Source: Arthrobacter sp. H-02-3
GTDB lineage: Bacteria > Actinomycetota > Actinomycetes > Actinomycetales > Micrococcaceae
DNA: 64,000 nt
Direction of reading: 5' to 3'
NCBI RefSeq assembly: GCF_003097355.1
Contig: NZ_PYUI01000002.1
Span: 186,001 to 250,000 of the forward strand
Each line of letters opens with the position of its first letter. The first letter of the stretch is position 1. The position numbers were made by a program, and so were the translations under genes. Positions 50,758 through 58,366 of this stretch are shown here, one piece after another. The notes under the pieces are model-generated. The model ran no database searches. It was not told the origin of the DNA and was given only the letters and a program-made list of their open reading frames with translations.

Positions 50758-50790
50758 TAGTAAGCATGATTACTAATAAATAGTAAGTAC
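50758..50790 (-). promoter_or_regulatory. AT-rich operator region upstream of the stress cluster
   Basis: AGTAAGCATGATTACT (50759-50774) is a 16-bp inverted repeat with one mismatch; the half-site TAGTAAG is repeated 23 bp further (50781-50787). The region 50745-50815 is strikingly AT-rich for this genome. It belongs with the TAAG-N4-CTTA motifs at 9964 and 28455. The remaining gap to 50895 shows no gene. Confidence 0.45.
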
Positions 50791-50895
50791 CCTTGTTTGT
50801 TGATTTTGGTGCGGATGTGGGTTACCCGCCCGGACGGAGTGGTCGGGGATGCCGGTGAACTAGGGTTGAACCATGGAAGATGCGGGGGATAGCTG

Positions 50896-51834
50896 ATGGC
50901 CAAGCGGGGCAGGGGCCGGGTCGCAGGAGCCGCCGAGCCGGGAGTCGTGGACGTACCCAAGGGTTCCCGCCCGGCCGGTCCCGTGGCAGGGGTGTACTAC
51001 ATCGACACCGGAGACTGCGAGCTGATCCCGGACCAGGACAATTCCACCGGCTGGCTCCTGCGCATCAATGGCGTCATGAGCTCGCACATTGACCTCGCGG
51101 ACCCGCTGTTCCTGGACTTCGAGTACATGCGCTGGATCTCCGCCCTGGTCGAGTCGCGCTGGCCCCGCGAGTCCAAGCCCAAGCTGCGCGCCCTGCACCT
51201 CGGCGGGGGAGCATGCTCACTGGCCCGCTATTTCCACGCCGCCTACCCGGACGCCCGCCAGGTCGTGGTGGAGCTGGACGGCAAGCTGGCCGACTACGTC
51301 CGGGGCTGGTTTGACCTGCCCAAAGCCCCGCTGCTGCGCCTGCGGGTGGGGGAGGCCCGGGAAGTCACCGAGAGCCTGACCCCGCAGACCCGGGACCTGA
51401 TCATCCGCGACGTCTTCGCCGGATCACTGACCCCGCGCCCCCTCACCACGAGGGAATTCACCGAGCACGCCAAACGCGTCCTCGCGCCGGGAGGGGTCTA
51501 CGTCGTGAATTCCGGCGACGCCCCGGACCTCAAAAATGCCCGCGAAGACGCGGCCACCATCGTGGACGCCTTCGCCTACACGGTGCTCATCGCCGATCCG
51601 GCCATGCTCAAGGGGCGGCGTTACGGCAACATGATCATGGCCGGCAGTGATCTCCCGTTCGATGACGATCCCGGCCTCGCTCGGCGCTTGCTCGGCGGTG
51701 CGGTGCCGGCCCATATCTGGAACGACGAGAAGGTGCGGGCATTCGCGGCCGGCGCCGCCGTCCGCCACGACCCGGCAGGCCGGGCCCCGGCGCCAGGGCC
51801 GTCCGAACCCCCTCAGCCGTCGACTGCTCCGTAA
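50896..51834 (+). CDS. Spermidine synthase-like (polyamine aminopropyltransferase fold) protein
   Basis: A 312-residue protein with the spermidine-synthase Rossmann fold: ALHLGGGACSLARYFHAAYP is the cofactor loop, followed by VVVELDGKLADYVRGWF and IIRDVFAGSLTPRPLTTREF. The classical gate-loop catalytic Asp region of true spermidine synthases (DSTDP type) reads RDVFAG, so the activity may differ from aminopropyl transfer. It is a soluble stand-alone form common in actinobacteria. ATG at 50896 follows GGGGGATAG. Its stop codon lies in the stem of a hairpin shared with the convergent LysR gene. Confidence 0.8.
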   Translation: MAKRGRGRVAGAAEPGVVDVPKGSRPAGPVAGVYYIDTGDCELIPDQDNSTGWLLRINGVMSSHIDLADPLFLDFEYMRWISALVESRWPRESKPKLRALHLGGGACSLARYFHAAYPDARQVVVELDGKLADYVRGWFDLPKAPLLRLRVGEAREVTESLTPQTRDLIIRDVFAGSLTPRPLTTREFTEHAKRVLAPGGVYVVNSGDAPDLKNAREDAATIVDAFAYTVLIADPAMLKGRRYGNMIMAGSDLPFDDDPGLARRLLGGAVPAHIWNDEKVRAFAAGAAVRHDPAGRAPAPGPSEPPQPSTAP

Positions 51835-51877
51835 CGGCCCTTTTGGGGCTCCATAAGGGCGCCTACGGAGCAGCCGA
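51821..51877. terminator. Bidirectional hairpin (member A of the long-stem family) between convergent genes
   Basis: CTGCTCCGTA (51824-51833) pairs with TACGGAGCAG (51864-51873) and, inside, GCCCTT (51837-51842) with AAGGGC (51855-51860). The stop codons of both convergent genes (TAA at 51832-51834, TAG at 51865-51863) are embedded in the two arms. Words and spacing match the element at 62952-63017 in inverse orientation. Confidence 0.8.
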
Positions 51878-52780
51878 TGGGGTTCCGCCCCGGCCCAGCA
51901 GGGCATCGCGGTGGGCTGCGGTCTGCTCCCGCAGGGCCTGCACGAGGGCCGCGACCGCCGGGCGGCGCATCGAATCGGGCCGCAGCACCATCCAGTAGGG
52001 GAGCATCTCGGCAAATTCCTCCGGCAGGAGACGGACCAGGTCCGGATGGAGGTCGGCCGCGAAGCACGGCAGGAACCCGATCCCGGCGCCGGCGCGCGTG
52101 GCCTCCACGTGGACAAAGACATTGGTGGAGCTCAGCCCGTCCCGCATCGCCGGCACCAGCCGCCGCGGGGCATCCAGATCGTCCACCTGCAGCATCGAAT
52201 CGACGAAGTACACGAGCGAATGTGCCGTCAGTTCCTCCACGGTGGCCGGGGTCCCGTACTCGGCCAGGTAGTCCCGGGACGCATACATCCCCAGCATGTA
52301 CTCGCCCAGCTGTGCGGCCTCTGCCCGGTGCACCTGCGGCTCTCCGACCACCACCTCGATGTCCAGGCCGGAGCGCTGCTGCAGCGCCCGGCGCGTCACT
52401 GTGATGATCTCGACGCTGAGGCCGGGGTGGTGGCGGCGGAGCCGGGCCACCGCCGGGGCGGCAATGTAGGCGCTGAAGCCGTCCGTGGCTGTCATCCGGA
52501 CCACTCCGGTGATGGGATCCGGCGTGTGCCCGGGCTGTTCCAGGGTCCGGACGGCGCTTTCGACCTGCTCGGCCACCCGCACGGCCTCGGCGCCGAGTTC
52601 GGTCAGTTCCCAGCCGCCCGACGCGCGCGAGAGCACCCGGCCGCCGAGCGACTTCTCCAGCGCCGCGATCCGCCGGGAGACGGTGGTGTGGTTCAGTCCG
52701 AGAGTCTGGGCCGCCGTCGTGAATTTCGCCGAACGGGAGACGGCGAGCAGGACCAGCAGGTCATCAGGATTGGCGTTCAT
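51863..52780 (-). CDS. LysR-family transcriptional regulator
   Basis: A 305-residue LysR regulator. The N-terminal winged helix (LLVLLAVSRSAKFTTAAQTLGLNHTTVSRRIAALEKSLG, residues about 8-46) and a type-2 periplasmic-binding effector domain are complete. The ATG at 52780 lies right before the helix; a longer in-frame start at 52843 would enter the divergent promoter. It is divergent from an MHS-type transporter gene and is its probable regulator: the intergenic region has TGCAATTCTGCA at 52784-52795, a possible LysR box. The 3-hydroxybutyrate dehydrogenase gene further on may be part of the regulon. Confidence 0.88.
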   Translation of the reverse strand: MNANPDDLLVLLAVSRSAKFTTAAQTLGLNHTTVSRRIAALEKSLGGRVLSRASGGWELTELGAEAVRVAEQVESAVRTLEQPGHTPDPITGVVRMTATDGFSAYIAAPAVARLRRHHPGLSVEIITVTRRALQQRSGLDIEVVVGEPQVHRAEAAQLGEYMLGMYASRDYLAEYGTPATVEELTAHSLVYFVDSMLQVDDLDAPRRLVPAMRDGLSSTNVFVHVEATRAGAGIGFLPCFAADLHPDLVRLLPEEFAEMLPYWMVLRPDSMRRPAVAALVQALREQTAAHRDALLGRGGTPSAAP

Positions 52781-52911
52781 ATCTGCAATTCTGCACACAT
52801 AGGGTGCCCGTTTGGCCATTGAACCGCCGCGGATGTGCGGCAATACTCAATGGAGCCATTTCAGTGCTGTGCGTCACAGCGCGTGTCAGCGTGGACACTA
52901 AGGAGAACCAG

Positions 52912-54294
52912 ATGAGCGTAAACGAACGCTCTGCAACATCCCCCGCCGCACCCGCATCCAAGGGTTCCGGGCTCAAGAAAATCGTCGCAGCATCGATGGT
53001 GGGAACCGTCGTCGAGTGGTACGAATTCTTCCTCTATGCCACCGCCGCCACCCTGGTGTTCGGCAAGTACTTCTTCCCCGCCACCGGCAATGAGCTGGAC
53101 GGCATTATCCAGGCGTTTCTGACTTACGCCGTCGGCTTCGTGGCACGCCCGCTGGGCGGCATCGTCTTCGGCCAGATCGGCGACAAGCTGGGCCGCAAGC
53201 CCACCCTGCAGCTCACGATCGTCATCATCGGTGTCTCCACCTTCCTGATGGGCTGCCTCCCGGGCTTCGCCACCCTCGGATACCTGGCGCCGGCACTGCT
53301 GGTCTTCCTGCGCTTCATCCAGGGCTTCGCCCTGGGCGGCGAATGGGGCGGCGCCGTGCTGCTCGTCGCCGAGCACAGCCCCAACAAGACCCGCGGCTTC
53401 TGGTCCAGCTGGCCGCAGGCCGCCGTCCCGGTCGGCAACCTGCTGGCCACCCTGGTCCTGTTCATCATGTCCAACATGCTCAGCGCCGCCGACTTCCTCG
53501 GCTGGGGCTGGCGCGTGGCGTTCTGGCTCTCCGCCGTGATCGTGTTCGTCGGCTACTACATCCGCACCCACGTCTCCGAATCGCCCATCTTCCTCGAAGC
53601 CAAAGCCCAGCTGGAGAGCGAGCAGGCTGTCAGCTACGGCGTCCGCGAGGTCATCCGCAAGTACCCGAAGGGCATCCTGCAGTCCATGGGCCTCCGGTTC
53701 GCGGAAAACATCATGTACTACCTCGTGGTCAGCTTCTCGATCGTCTACCTCAAGACAGTGGACAAGTACGACACCTCATCCCTGCTGCTCGCCCTGCTGA
53801 TCGCGCACCTCGTGCACTTCCTGATCATCCCGCAGATCGGCCGGCTCGTGGACAGCTGGGGCCGCAAGCCCGTCTACCTCGTCGGTGCCATTAGCGGCGC
53901 CACCTGGCCGTTCTTCGCCTTCCCGATGTTCGACACCCGCAACCCGGTGATCATCGTCCTGGCCGTCACCATCGGCTTGTGCCTGCACGCCTTCATGTAC
54001 GCCGGCCAGCCGGCCCTGATGTCGGAGCTGTTCCCGACCCGGATGCGCTACGCCGGCGTCTCCCTGGGCTCGCAGGTCACCTCGATCTTCGCCGGTTCGC
54101 TGGCGCCTCTCCTGGCCACCCAGTGGCTCAAGGACACCGGCTCCTGGCTGCCGACCGCGGTCTACCTAGTGGTCGCCTGCGCCATCACCACCGTGGCAGT
54201 CCTGAGCCTGAAGGAAACCAAGGGCATCGCCCTGGAAGACGTGGACCGGGCCGACGCCGAACGCGAGGGCCTGTCCGTAGCAGCCGTACGCTGA
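52912..54294 (+). CDS. MFS transporter, metabolite:H+ symporter (MHS/ShiA-like) family
   Basis: A 460-residue twelve-helix transporter. MVGTVVEWYEFFLYATAATLVF is the diagnostic first helix of the MHS family; GQIGDKLGRKPTLQLTI and GGEWGGAVLLVAEHSP follow. The family imports organic acids such as shikimate, citrate or benzoate analogues. ATG at 52912 follows AAGGAG by 6 bp, which excludes the longer frame from 52804. The next gene encodes a 3-hydroxybutyrate dehydrogenase, so a hydroxyacid or ketone-body substrate is a reasonable inference. Confidence 0.9.
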   Translation: MSVNERSATSPAAPASKGSGLKKIVAASMVGTVVEWYEFFLYATAATLVFGKYFFPATGNELDGIIQAFLTYAVGFVARPLGGIVFGQIGDKLGRKPTLQLTIVIIGVSTFLMGCLPGFATLGYLAPALLVFLRFIQGFALGGEWGGAVLLVAEHSPNKTRGFWSSWPQAAVPVGNLLATLVLFIMSNMLSAADFLGWGWRVAFWLSAVIVFVGYYIRTHVSESPIFLEAKAQLESEQAVSYGVREVIRKYPKGILQSMGLRFAENIMYYLVVSFSIVYLKTVDKYDTSSLLLALLIAHLVHFLIIPQIGRLVDSWGRKPVYLVGAISGATWPFFAFPMFDTRNPVIIVLAVTIGLCLHAFMYAGQPALMSELFPTRMRYAGVSLGSQVTSIFAGSLAPLLATQWLKDTGSWLPTAVYLVVACAITTVAVLSLKETKGIALEDVDRADAEREGLSVAAVR

Positions 54295-54342
54295 GCTGCT
54301 TGAGTTACCTGGTGGCTTGAGTTTCTCGGCTGCTTGAGTTTG

Positions 54343-54371
54343 GGCCGGCCCCAGCCATGCTGGGGCCGGCC
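54343..54371 (+). terminator. Hairpin after the MHS transporter gene
   Basis: GGCCGGCCCCAGC (54343-54355) and GCTGGGGCCGGCC (54359-54371) form a perfect 13-bp stem with a CAT loop, 49 bp past the stop codon. It separates the transporter from the dehydrogenase. Upstream of it the phrase GCTTGAGTT recurs three times. Confidence 0.7.
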
Positions 54372-54405
54372 GCCTCATTAGATTCTTGACATGGAAGGCT
54401 GAGTA

Positions 54406-55155
54406 ATGGAAAACACGCTGAACGGACGCAAGGCACTGGTCACCGGCGGGGCCGGCGGGATCGGTGCCGCCAGCGCCCGCGCCCTGGCCGCACGCGGGGC
54501 CAAGGTCGTGATCGCGGACGTGGACGAGTCCGCCGCCGCGGCCCTCGCCGACGAGATCGGCGGCACCTCGTGGGCCGTCAACCTGCTCGACGTCGAATCC
54601 CTCCAGACGCTCAGCCTGGACTGCGACATCCTGGTCAACAATGCCGGAATCCAGCGCATCAGCCCGATCGAGGACTTCGATCCGGCCGACTTCCGGCGCA
54701 TCATCACCCTCATGCTCGAGGCGCCGTTCCTGCTGATCCGGGCCGCGTTGCCGCACATGTACGCCAACAACTTCGGCCGCATCATCAACCTGTCCTCCGT
54801 TCACGGCCTCCGTGCCTCGCCGTTCAAGAGCGCCTACGTCTCGGCCAAGCACGGCCTGGAAGGCCTGAGCAAGGTCACCGCGCTGGAGGGTGGCGCGCAC
54901 GGCGTCACGTCCAACTGCATCAACCCCGGGTACGTCCGCACGCCCCTGGTCGAGTCGCAGATCGCGGACCAGGCCAAGGTGCACGGCATTCAGGAGTCCG
55001 AGGTCCTCGCCAAGATCATGCTGACCGAATCAGCGGTCAAGCGGCTCGTGGAGCCCGAGGAAGTGGCGTCGCTGGTGGCGTGGCTCGCCTCGGACGACGC
55101 CGGCATGGTCACCGGCGCCAGCTACACGATGGACGGCGGTTGGTCGGCGCGGTAG
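54406..55155 (+). CDS. D-3-hydroxybutyrate dehydrogenase
   Basis: A 249-residue classical SDR. TGGAGGIG (cofactor), NNAGIQ, the catalytic Ser-Tyr-Lys set (SSVHG, YVSAKHG) and the specific NPGYVRTPLVESQI and KIMLTESAVKRLVEPEEVA segments match bacterial 3-hydroxybutyrate dehydrogenases. It interconverts 3-hydroxybutyrate and acetoacetate with NAD. GAAGG precedes the ATG. It may be driven from its own promoter (TTGACA at 54386-54391 looks like a -35, although very close to the start) or read through from the transporter. Confidence 0.88.
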   Translation: MENTLNGRKALVTGGAGGIGAASARALAARGAKVVIADVDESAAAALADEIGGTSWAVNLLDVESLQTLSLDCDILVNNAGIQRISPIEDFDPADFRRIITLMLEAPFLLIRAALPHMYANNFGRIINLSSVHGLRASPFKSAYVSAKHGLEGLSKVTALEGGAHGVTSNCINPGYVRTPLVESQIADQAKVHGIQESEVLAKIMLTESAVKRLVEPEEVASLVAWLASDDAGMVTGASYTMDGGWSAR

Positions 55156-55164
55156 TCCGCCGGC

Positions 55165-55196
55165 GGGCGCCGCCCGCTTCCAACTGCGGGCGGCCC
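55165..55196. terminator. Hairpin between the convergent dehydrogenase and LysE genes
   Basis: GGGC...CCGCCCGC (55165-55177) and GCGGGCGGCCC (55186-55196) pair with a 2-nt bulge and an 8-nt loop. It starts 10 bp after the dehydrogenase stop and ends 3 bp before the stop of the leftward LysE gene, so it may serve both. Confidence 0.65.
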
Positions 55197-55198
55197 AG

Positions 55199-55834
55199 TT
55201 AGTTCTTGCTGCCCGTCAGTGCCAGGGTGCCGCCCAAGCCGATCATCATCACGCCGCCGGTGGTGCTGAGCGCGGCGATCCGCCGGGGCGACCGGGCGAA
55301 CCAGTGCCGTGCCGTTCCCGCCGCGAGGGCCCACGTGCTGTCGGAGACTAGGGCGATCAGCAGGAAGACCGCCCCCAGCGTGGCGAGCTGGACCGGAATC
55401 GCGCCGGCGGAATAGTCCACGAACTGCGGGAGCACGGCCACGAAGAAGACAATCGACTTCGGGTTGGTCGCGCCCACAATGAATCCCTCGCGGAGCACCC
55501 GGGCCGTCGAGGACGGGTCGGCCGGGTCTGCCGCCGTCGCGCCGCTGCCGCGATGCCGGATGGCCTGGATCCCCAGGTAGACAAGGTAGGCGGCGCCGGC
55601 AAACTTCACCACGCTAAAGAGCAGGAGCGACTGGGCCAGCACCACCCCGACGCCCACGGCCACCGCGGCGATCTGCACCAACTCGCCGCCCGCGTTCCCC
55701 GCGACACTCAACAGACCGCCCTTGCGTCCCAGGGCCAGCGTCCGTCCGATCACGAACAGCACGCTGGGCCCCGGGACGGCGATGAGCACGAGCGCCGCGA
55801 GGGCAAAAGCCAGGAGATTTGGGGCGGGAACCAT
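55199..55834 (-). CDS. LysE/RhtB-family amino acid exporter
   Basis: A 211-residue LysE-superfamily exporter with six hydrophobic segments. NLLAFALAALVLIAVPGPSVLFVIGRTLALGRKGGLLSVAGN is the family opening, GFIVGATNPKSIVFFVAVLPQFV the central signature. It would export amino acids (RhtB/YggA-like), substrate unknown. The ATG at 55834 is chosen; frames from further upstream run through a 36-bp palindrome. It lies downstream of an amino-acid permease on the same strand, separated by that palindrome. Confidence 0.88.
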   Translation of the reverse strand: MVPAPNLLAFALAALVLIAVPGPSVLFVIGRTLALGRKGGLLSVAGNAGGELVQIAAVAVGVGVVLAQSLLLFSVVKFAGAAYLVYLGIQAIRHRGSGATAADPADPSSTARVLREGFIVGATNPKSIVFFVAVLPQFVDYSAGAIPVQLATLGAVFLLIALVSDSTWALAAGTARHWFARSPRRIAALSTTGGVMMIGLGGTLALTGSKN

Positions 55835-55846
55835 GCCTGATCTTAA

Positions 55847-55882
55847 CCCTCCCGGGGCGCTCCCGGGAGCGCCCCGGGAGGG
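55847..55882. terminator. Perfect 36-bp palindrome between the permease and LysE genes
   Basis: Bases 55847-55864 (CCCTCCCGGGGCGCTCCC) are the exact reverse complement of 55865-55882, so the palindrome is perfect to its centre. It lies 10 bp after the permease stop, where a terminator is expected, and 12 bp upstream of the LysE start. No T-tract. Confidence 0.75.
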
Positions 55883-55892
55883 GGAGACATGA

Positions 55893-57389
55893 TTACCGCC
55901 CCGCAGGAACCTGCTGGAGCTGGGCCGTTTCGTCGGTGAGTTCGGCCCGGGCCCGGCCGTGGCCGCGGACCCAGAGCCGGTAGGCGAGCACCAGGAGGCA
56001 GAGCCAGACGGCACCGACGTACAGGGCCACCCGGGTGTCCTCGAAGGCGCCCAGGATCACGATCACCAGGGCCATGAAGGCGATGGTTAGCACAGATGCG
56101 GCGGGCCACCAAGGGGACGGGAACTCCGACGCCGGCAGTCCCTTGCGGGCGATCTCGCGTTTCATGGCGACATGGGAGGCCAGGATCATGGCCCAGACCC
56201 AGACGGTCGCGAAGGTAGCGATCGAGGCGATGATCAGGAACACGTCCTCCGGGATCACGGCGTTCAGGACGACCCCCACGAGCAGGATGCCCGTCATCAT
56301 CACCACGGTCATCCACGGCACCCCGTGACGGGAGACCTTGCCGAAGCTCGCCGGGGCGTGGCCCTGCCGGGCCAGGCCGAAGAGGATCCGGCCGGCGCCG
56401 AAGATGTCGCTGTTGACGGCCGAGAGCGCCGCCGTGATCACCACGGCGTTGAGGATGTGGGGCGCGGCCGGGATGCCCAGGCTGCTGAAGATCTGCACGA
56501 AGGGGCTGCCGTTGCTGCCGATCTCGTCCCACGGGAACAGGCTCATCAGCACGCCGAGGGTCAGCACGTAGAACAGCAGGACGCGCACGGGGACGGTGTT
56601 GACGGCCTTGGGGATGACCTTTTTCGGATCGGCGGCTTCACCGGCGGTGATGCCCAGGGTTTCCACCCCGCCAAACGCGAACATCACTACCGCGAATGAG
56701 GCCAGGAGCCCTTCGAACCCGTTGGGGAACAGGCCCCCGTGATCAACAAGGTTGCCGAGCCCGGGCGCCACGGTGGCGCCGCCGGTCTGGAAGCCGAAGA
56801 CGATGATCGCGGCGCCGCCGGCGATCATGGCGATGATGGCCGCCACCTTGATCAGGGAGAACCAGAACTCCAGTTCGCCGAAGACCTTGACGCTGAGCAG
56901 GTTCAGGGCCGCCAGGAAGAAGATGATGGCCAGGACCCAGACCCAGCGCTCCACGCCGGGGAACCAGAATCCCATGTAGATGCTGAAGGCCGTGACATCC
57001 GCGATGGCGACGATTGCCATCTCGAAGACGTAGGTCCAGCCGGTCACGAACCCGGCGAGCGGGCCCAGGTAGCGGCTCGCGTACTGGCCGAAGGACCCGG
57101 ACACCGGATGCCGCACCGCCATTTCACCCAGGGCGCGCATCACCATGAAGACCGCGGCGCCGCCGATCATGTACGCCAGCAGGACGGCGGGGCCGGCCTT
57201 CTGGATGGCGGACGCGGAGCCGTAGAACAGCCCCGTGCCGATCGCCGAGCCCAGCGCCATGAAGCGGATGTGGCGGACGTTCAGCCCCCTGCTGAGTACG
57301 GAATCGACGGCGGCGCCGACGGCGGTGGCAGCGCCGCCGGTGCCTGCCTCTGCAGGTGCCGGCTTGGTGGCGGTTTGGGCTTGTTGCAT
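55893..57389 (-). CDS. Amino acid permease (APC superfamily, AAT/ProY-like)
   Basis: A 498-residue permease with about twelve hydrophobic segments. The family opening [30 protein letters not shown] and the [13 protein letters not shown] consensus mark it as an AAT-type amino acid:H+ symporter. ProY, a proline/histidine-type permease, is the nearest flavour I recognise. Since hutU and hutH are 4-6 kb away, histidine import is plausible but not shown. The N-terminus has a 30-residue Ala/Thr/Pro extension. ATG at 57389; the ribosome site CGAGAAGG lies upstream. The 321-bp gap before the next gene holds a large hairpin and a promoter. Confidence 0.87.
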   Translation of the reverse strand: MQQAQTATKPAPAEAGTGGAATAVGAAVDSVLSRGLNVRHIRFMALGSAIGTGLFYGSASAIQKAGPAVLLAYMIGGAAVFMVMRALGEMAVRHPVSGSFGQYASRYLGPLAGFVTGWTYVFEMAIVAIADVTAFSIYMGFWFPGVERWVWVLAIIFFLAALNLLSVKVFGELEFWFSLIKVAAIIAMIAGGAAIIVFGFQTGGATVAPGLGNLVDHGGLFPNGFEGLLASFAVVMFAFGGVETLGITAGEAADPKKVIPKAVNTVPVRVLLFYVLTLGVLMSLFPWDEIGSNGSPFVQIFSSLGIPAAPHILNAVVITAALSAVNSDIFGAGRILFGLARQGHAPASFGKVSRHGVPWMTVVMMTGILLVGVVLNAVIPEDVFLIIASIATFATVWVWAMILASHVAMKREIARKGLPASEFPSPWWPAASVLTIAFMALVIVILGAFEDTRVALYVGAVWLCLLVLAYRLWVRGHGRARAELTDETAQLQQVPAGR

Positions 57390-57514
57390 GCGAATACCTT
57401 CTCGTCATTGGGAGGGGGATCGCTATCCAGCAGACCATGTCCGGCGCTGCTGTGATGAGTCTCACGGGGACTTCGTGTCTTTGATTTCAGACTATGCGGC
57501 GGGCCGCGCCCGGG

Positions 57515-57598
57515 TTTCCCCACCTTTGCCGGGGCGCGACGGCGCGTGGCCCCGTGACGCCGGCGCGTCCCGGCGTCGTGGGGGCAAAGGTGGGGAAA
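57515..57598. other. Cloverleaf-like intergenic inverted repeat
   Basis: TTTCCCCACCTTTGCC (57515-57530) is exactly complementary to GGCAAAGGTGGGGAAA (57583-57598). The 52-bp interior contains two further hairpins, GGGGC/GCCCC (57531-57535 with 57549-57553) and GACGCC/GGCGTC (57556-57561 with 57572-57577). No gene overlaps it. Confidence 0.75.
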
Positions 57599-57632
57599 TT
57601 CCGGGCGGGCAACCCGAGAAAGTCGAAAACTC

Positions 57633-57661
57633 TTGACATCATGTTAGGTTTTCTTTACTTT
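57633..57661 (+). promoter_or_regulatory. Promoter of the membrane protein/XRE/oxidoreductase operon
   Basis: A perfect TTGACA (57633-57638), 17-bp spacer, then TACTTT (57656-57661) in an AT-rich stretch. Transcription would start near 57668, which argues for the downstream ATG at 57711 over the ATG at 57666. Confidence 0.6.
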
Positions 57662-57710
57662 TGCCATGTCAGGTTTGTTTTACATCCGGTTCATCGCGCG
57701 GGGGCGGCAC

Positions 57711-58139
57711 ATGTCATTCGAAGAAAAGAGCGCCTGGATCATGGGGGTGCTGGCGGCCGGAGCCTACGCGGTGTATCTGGCGGCAGTCCTCGGGCTGGCC
57801 GGGAGCATGCCGCTCACGGACGTGCCGTACGTGGCGCCGCTGCTCTGGACGGTCGGCAGCTCGATCGTCCTGTCGATCGTCCTCCACATTCTCATCCGCA
57901 GCCTCTCCGCCAAGGGCGCTGGCATGAAGGACCAGCGGGACAGGGAGATCTACCGCTTCGGCGAGCATATCGGCCAGTCCTTTGTGGTCATCGGGGCGGT
58001 GGCGGCGCTCATCATGGCCATGGCCGAGGTGAATCAGTTCTGGATCGCCAACGCCATCTACCTGGCCTTCGTGGCCTCGGCGATCCTGGCCTCCGTGGCG
58101 AAGATCGTGGCCTACCGGCGGGGCTTCCAGACGTGGTGA
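57711..58139 (+). CDS. Small integral membrane protein paired with an XRE regulator
   Basis: A 142-residue protein with four hydrophobic segments (AWIMGVLAAGAYAVYLAAVLGLAG, VAPLLWTVGSSIVLSIVLHILI, IGQSFVVIGAVAALIMAMAE, and IYLAFVASAILASVAKIVAY). The start ATG at 57711 follows GGGGGCGG and lies downstream of a strong promoter. I cannot name the family; such four-helix proteins are commonly coded next to small helix-turn-helix regulators of the YozG kind, as here, and are thought to be controlled by or to sequester them. It overlaps the XRE gene by 4 bp (GTGA). Confidence 0.75.
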   Translation: MSFEEKSAWIMGVLAAGAYAVYLAAVLGLAGSMPLTDVPYVAPLLWTVGSSIVLSIVLHILIRSLSAKGAGMKDQRDREIYRFGEHIGQSFVVIGAVAALIMAMAEVNQFWIANAIYLAFVASAILASVAKIVAYRRGFQTW

Positions 58140-58366
58140 AGCCGACCAGGGTCACGAACTCCATCCGGCGCCTGCGGTTCGAAAACGGCGAACTGACCCA
58201 GGCGGAACTCGCCGAACGAATCGGCGTGACCCGGCAGACTGTCATCGCGATCGAACAGGGCCGCTACTCGCCGTCGCTGGAGCTGGCGTTCCAGATCGCC
58301 CATGTTCTCAACGTTCCGCTCGACGACGTCTTCCAGTACCCCGACTCTGAAGGAGAAGCATCATGA
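58136..58366 (+). CDS. Small XRE/Cro-type helix-turn-helix regulator
   Basis: A 76-residue single-domain DNA-binding protein. NSIRRLRFENGELTQAELAERIGVTRQTVIAIEQGRYSPSLELAFQIAHVLNVPLDDVFQYP is the typical PbsX/YozG-type domain, ending in the Leu-Asp-Asp-Val-Phe signature. The GTG start at 58136 overlaps the membrane protein gene; the frame continues upstream but only as shadow. It overlaps the following oxidoreductase by 4 bp, so three genes are coupled. It is probably the repressor of this operon. Confidence 0.88.
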   Translation: MKPTRVTNSIRRLRFENGELTQAELAERIGVTRQTVIAIEQGRYSPSLELAFQIAHVLNVPLDDVFQYPDSEGEAS

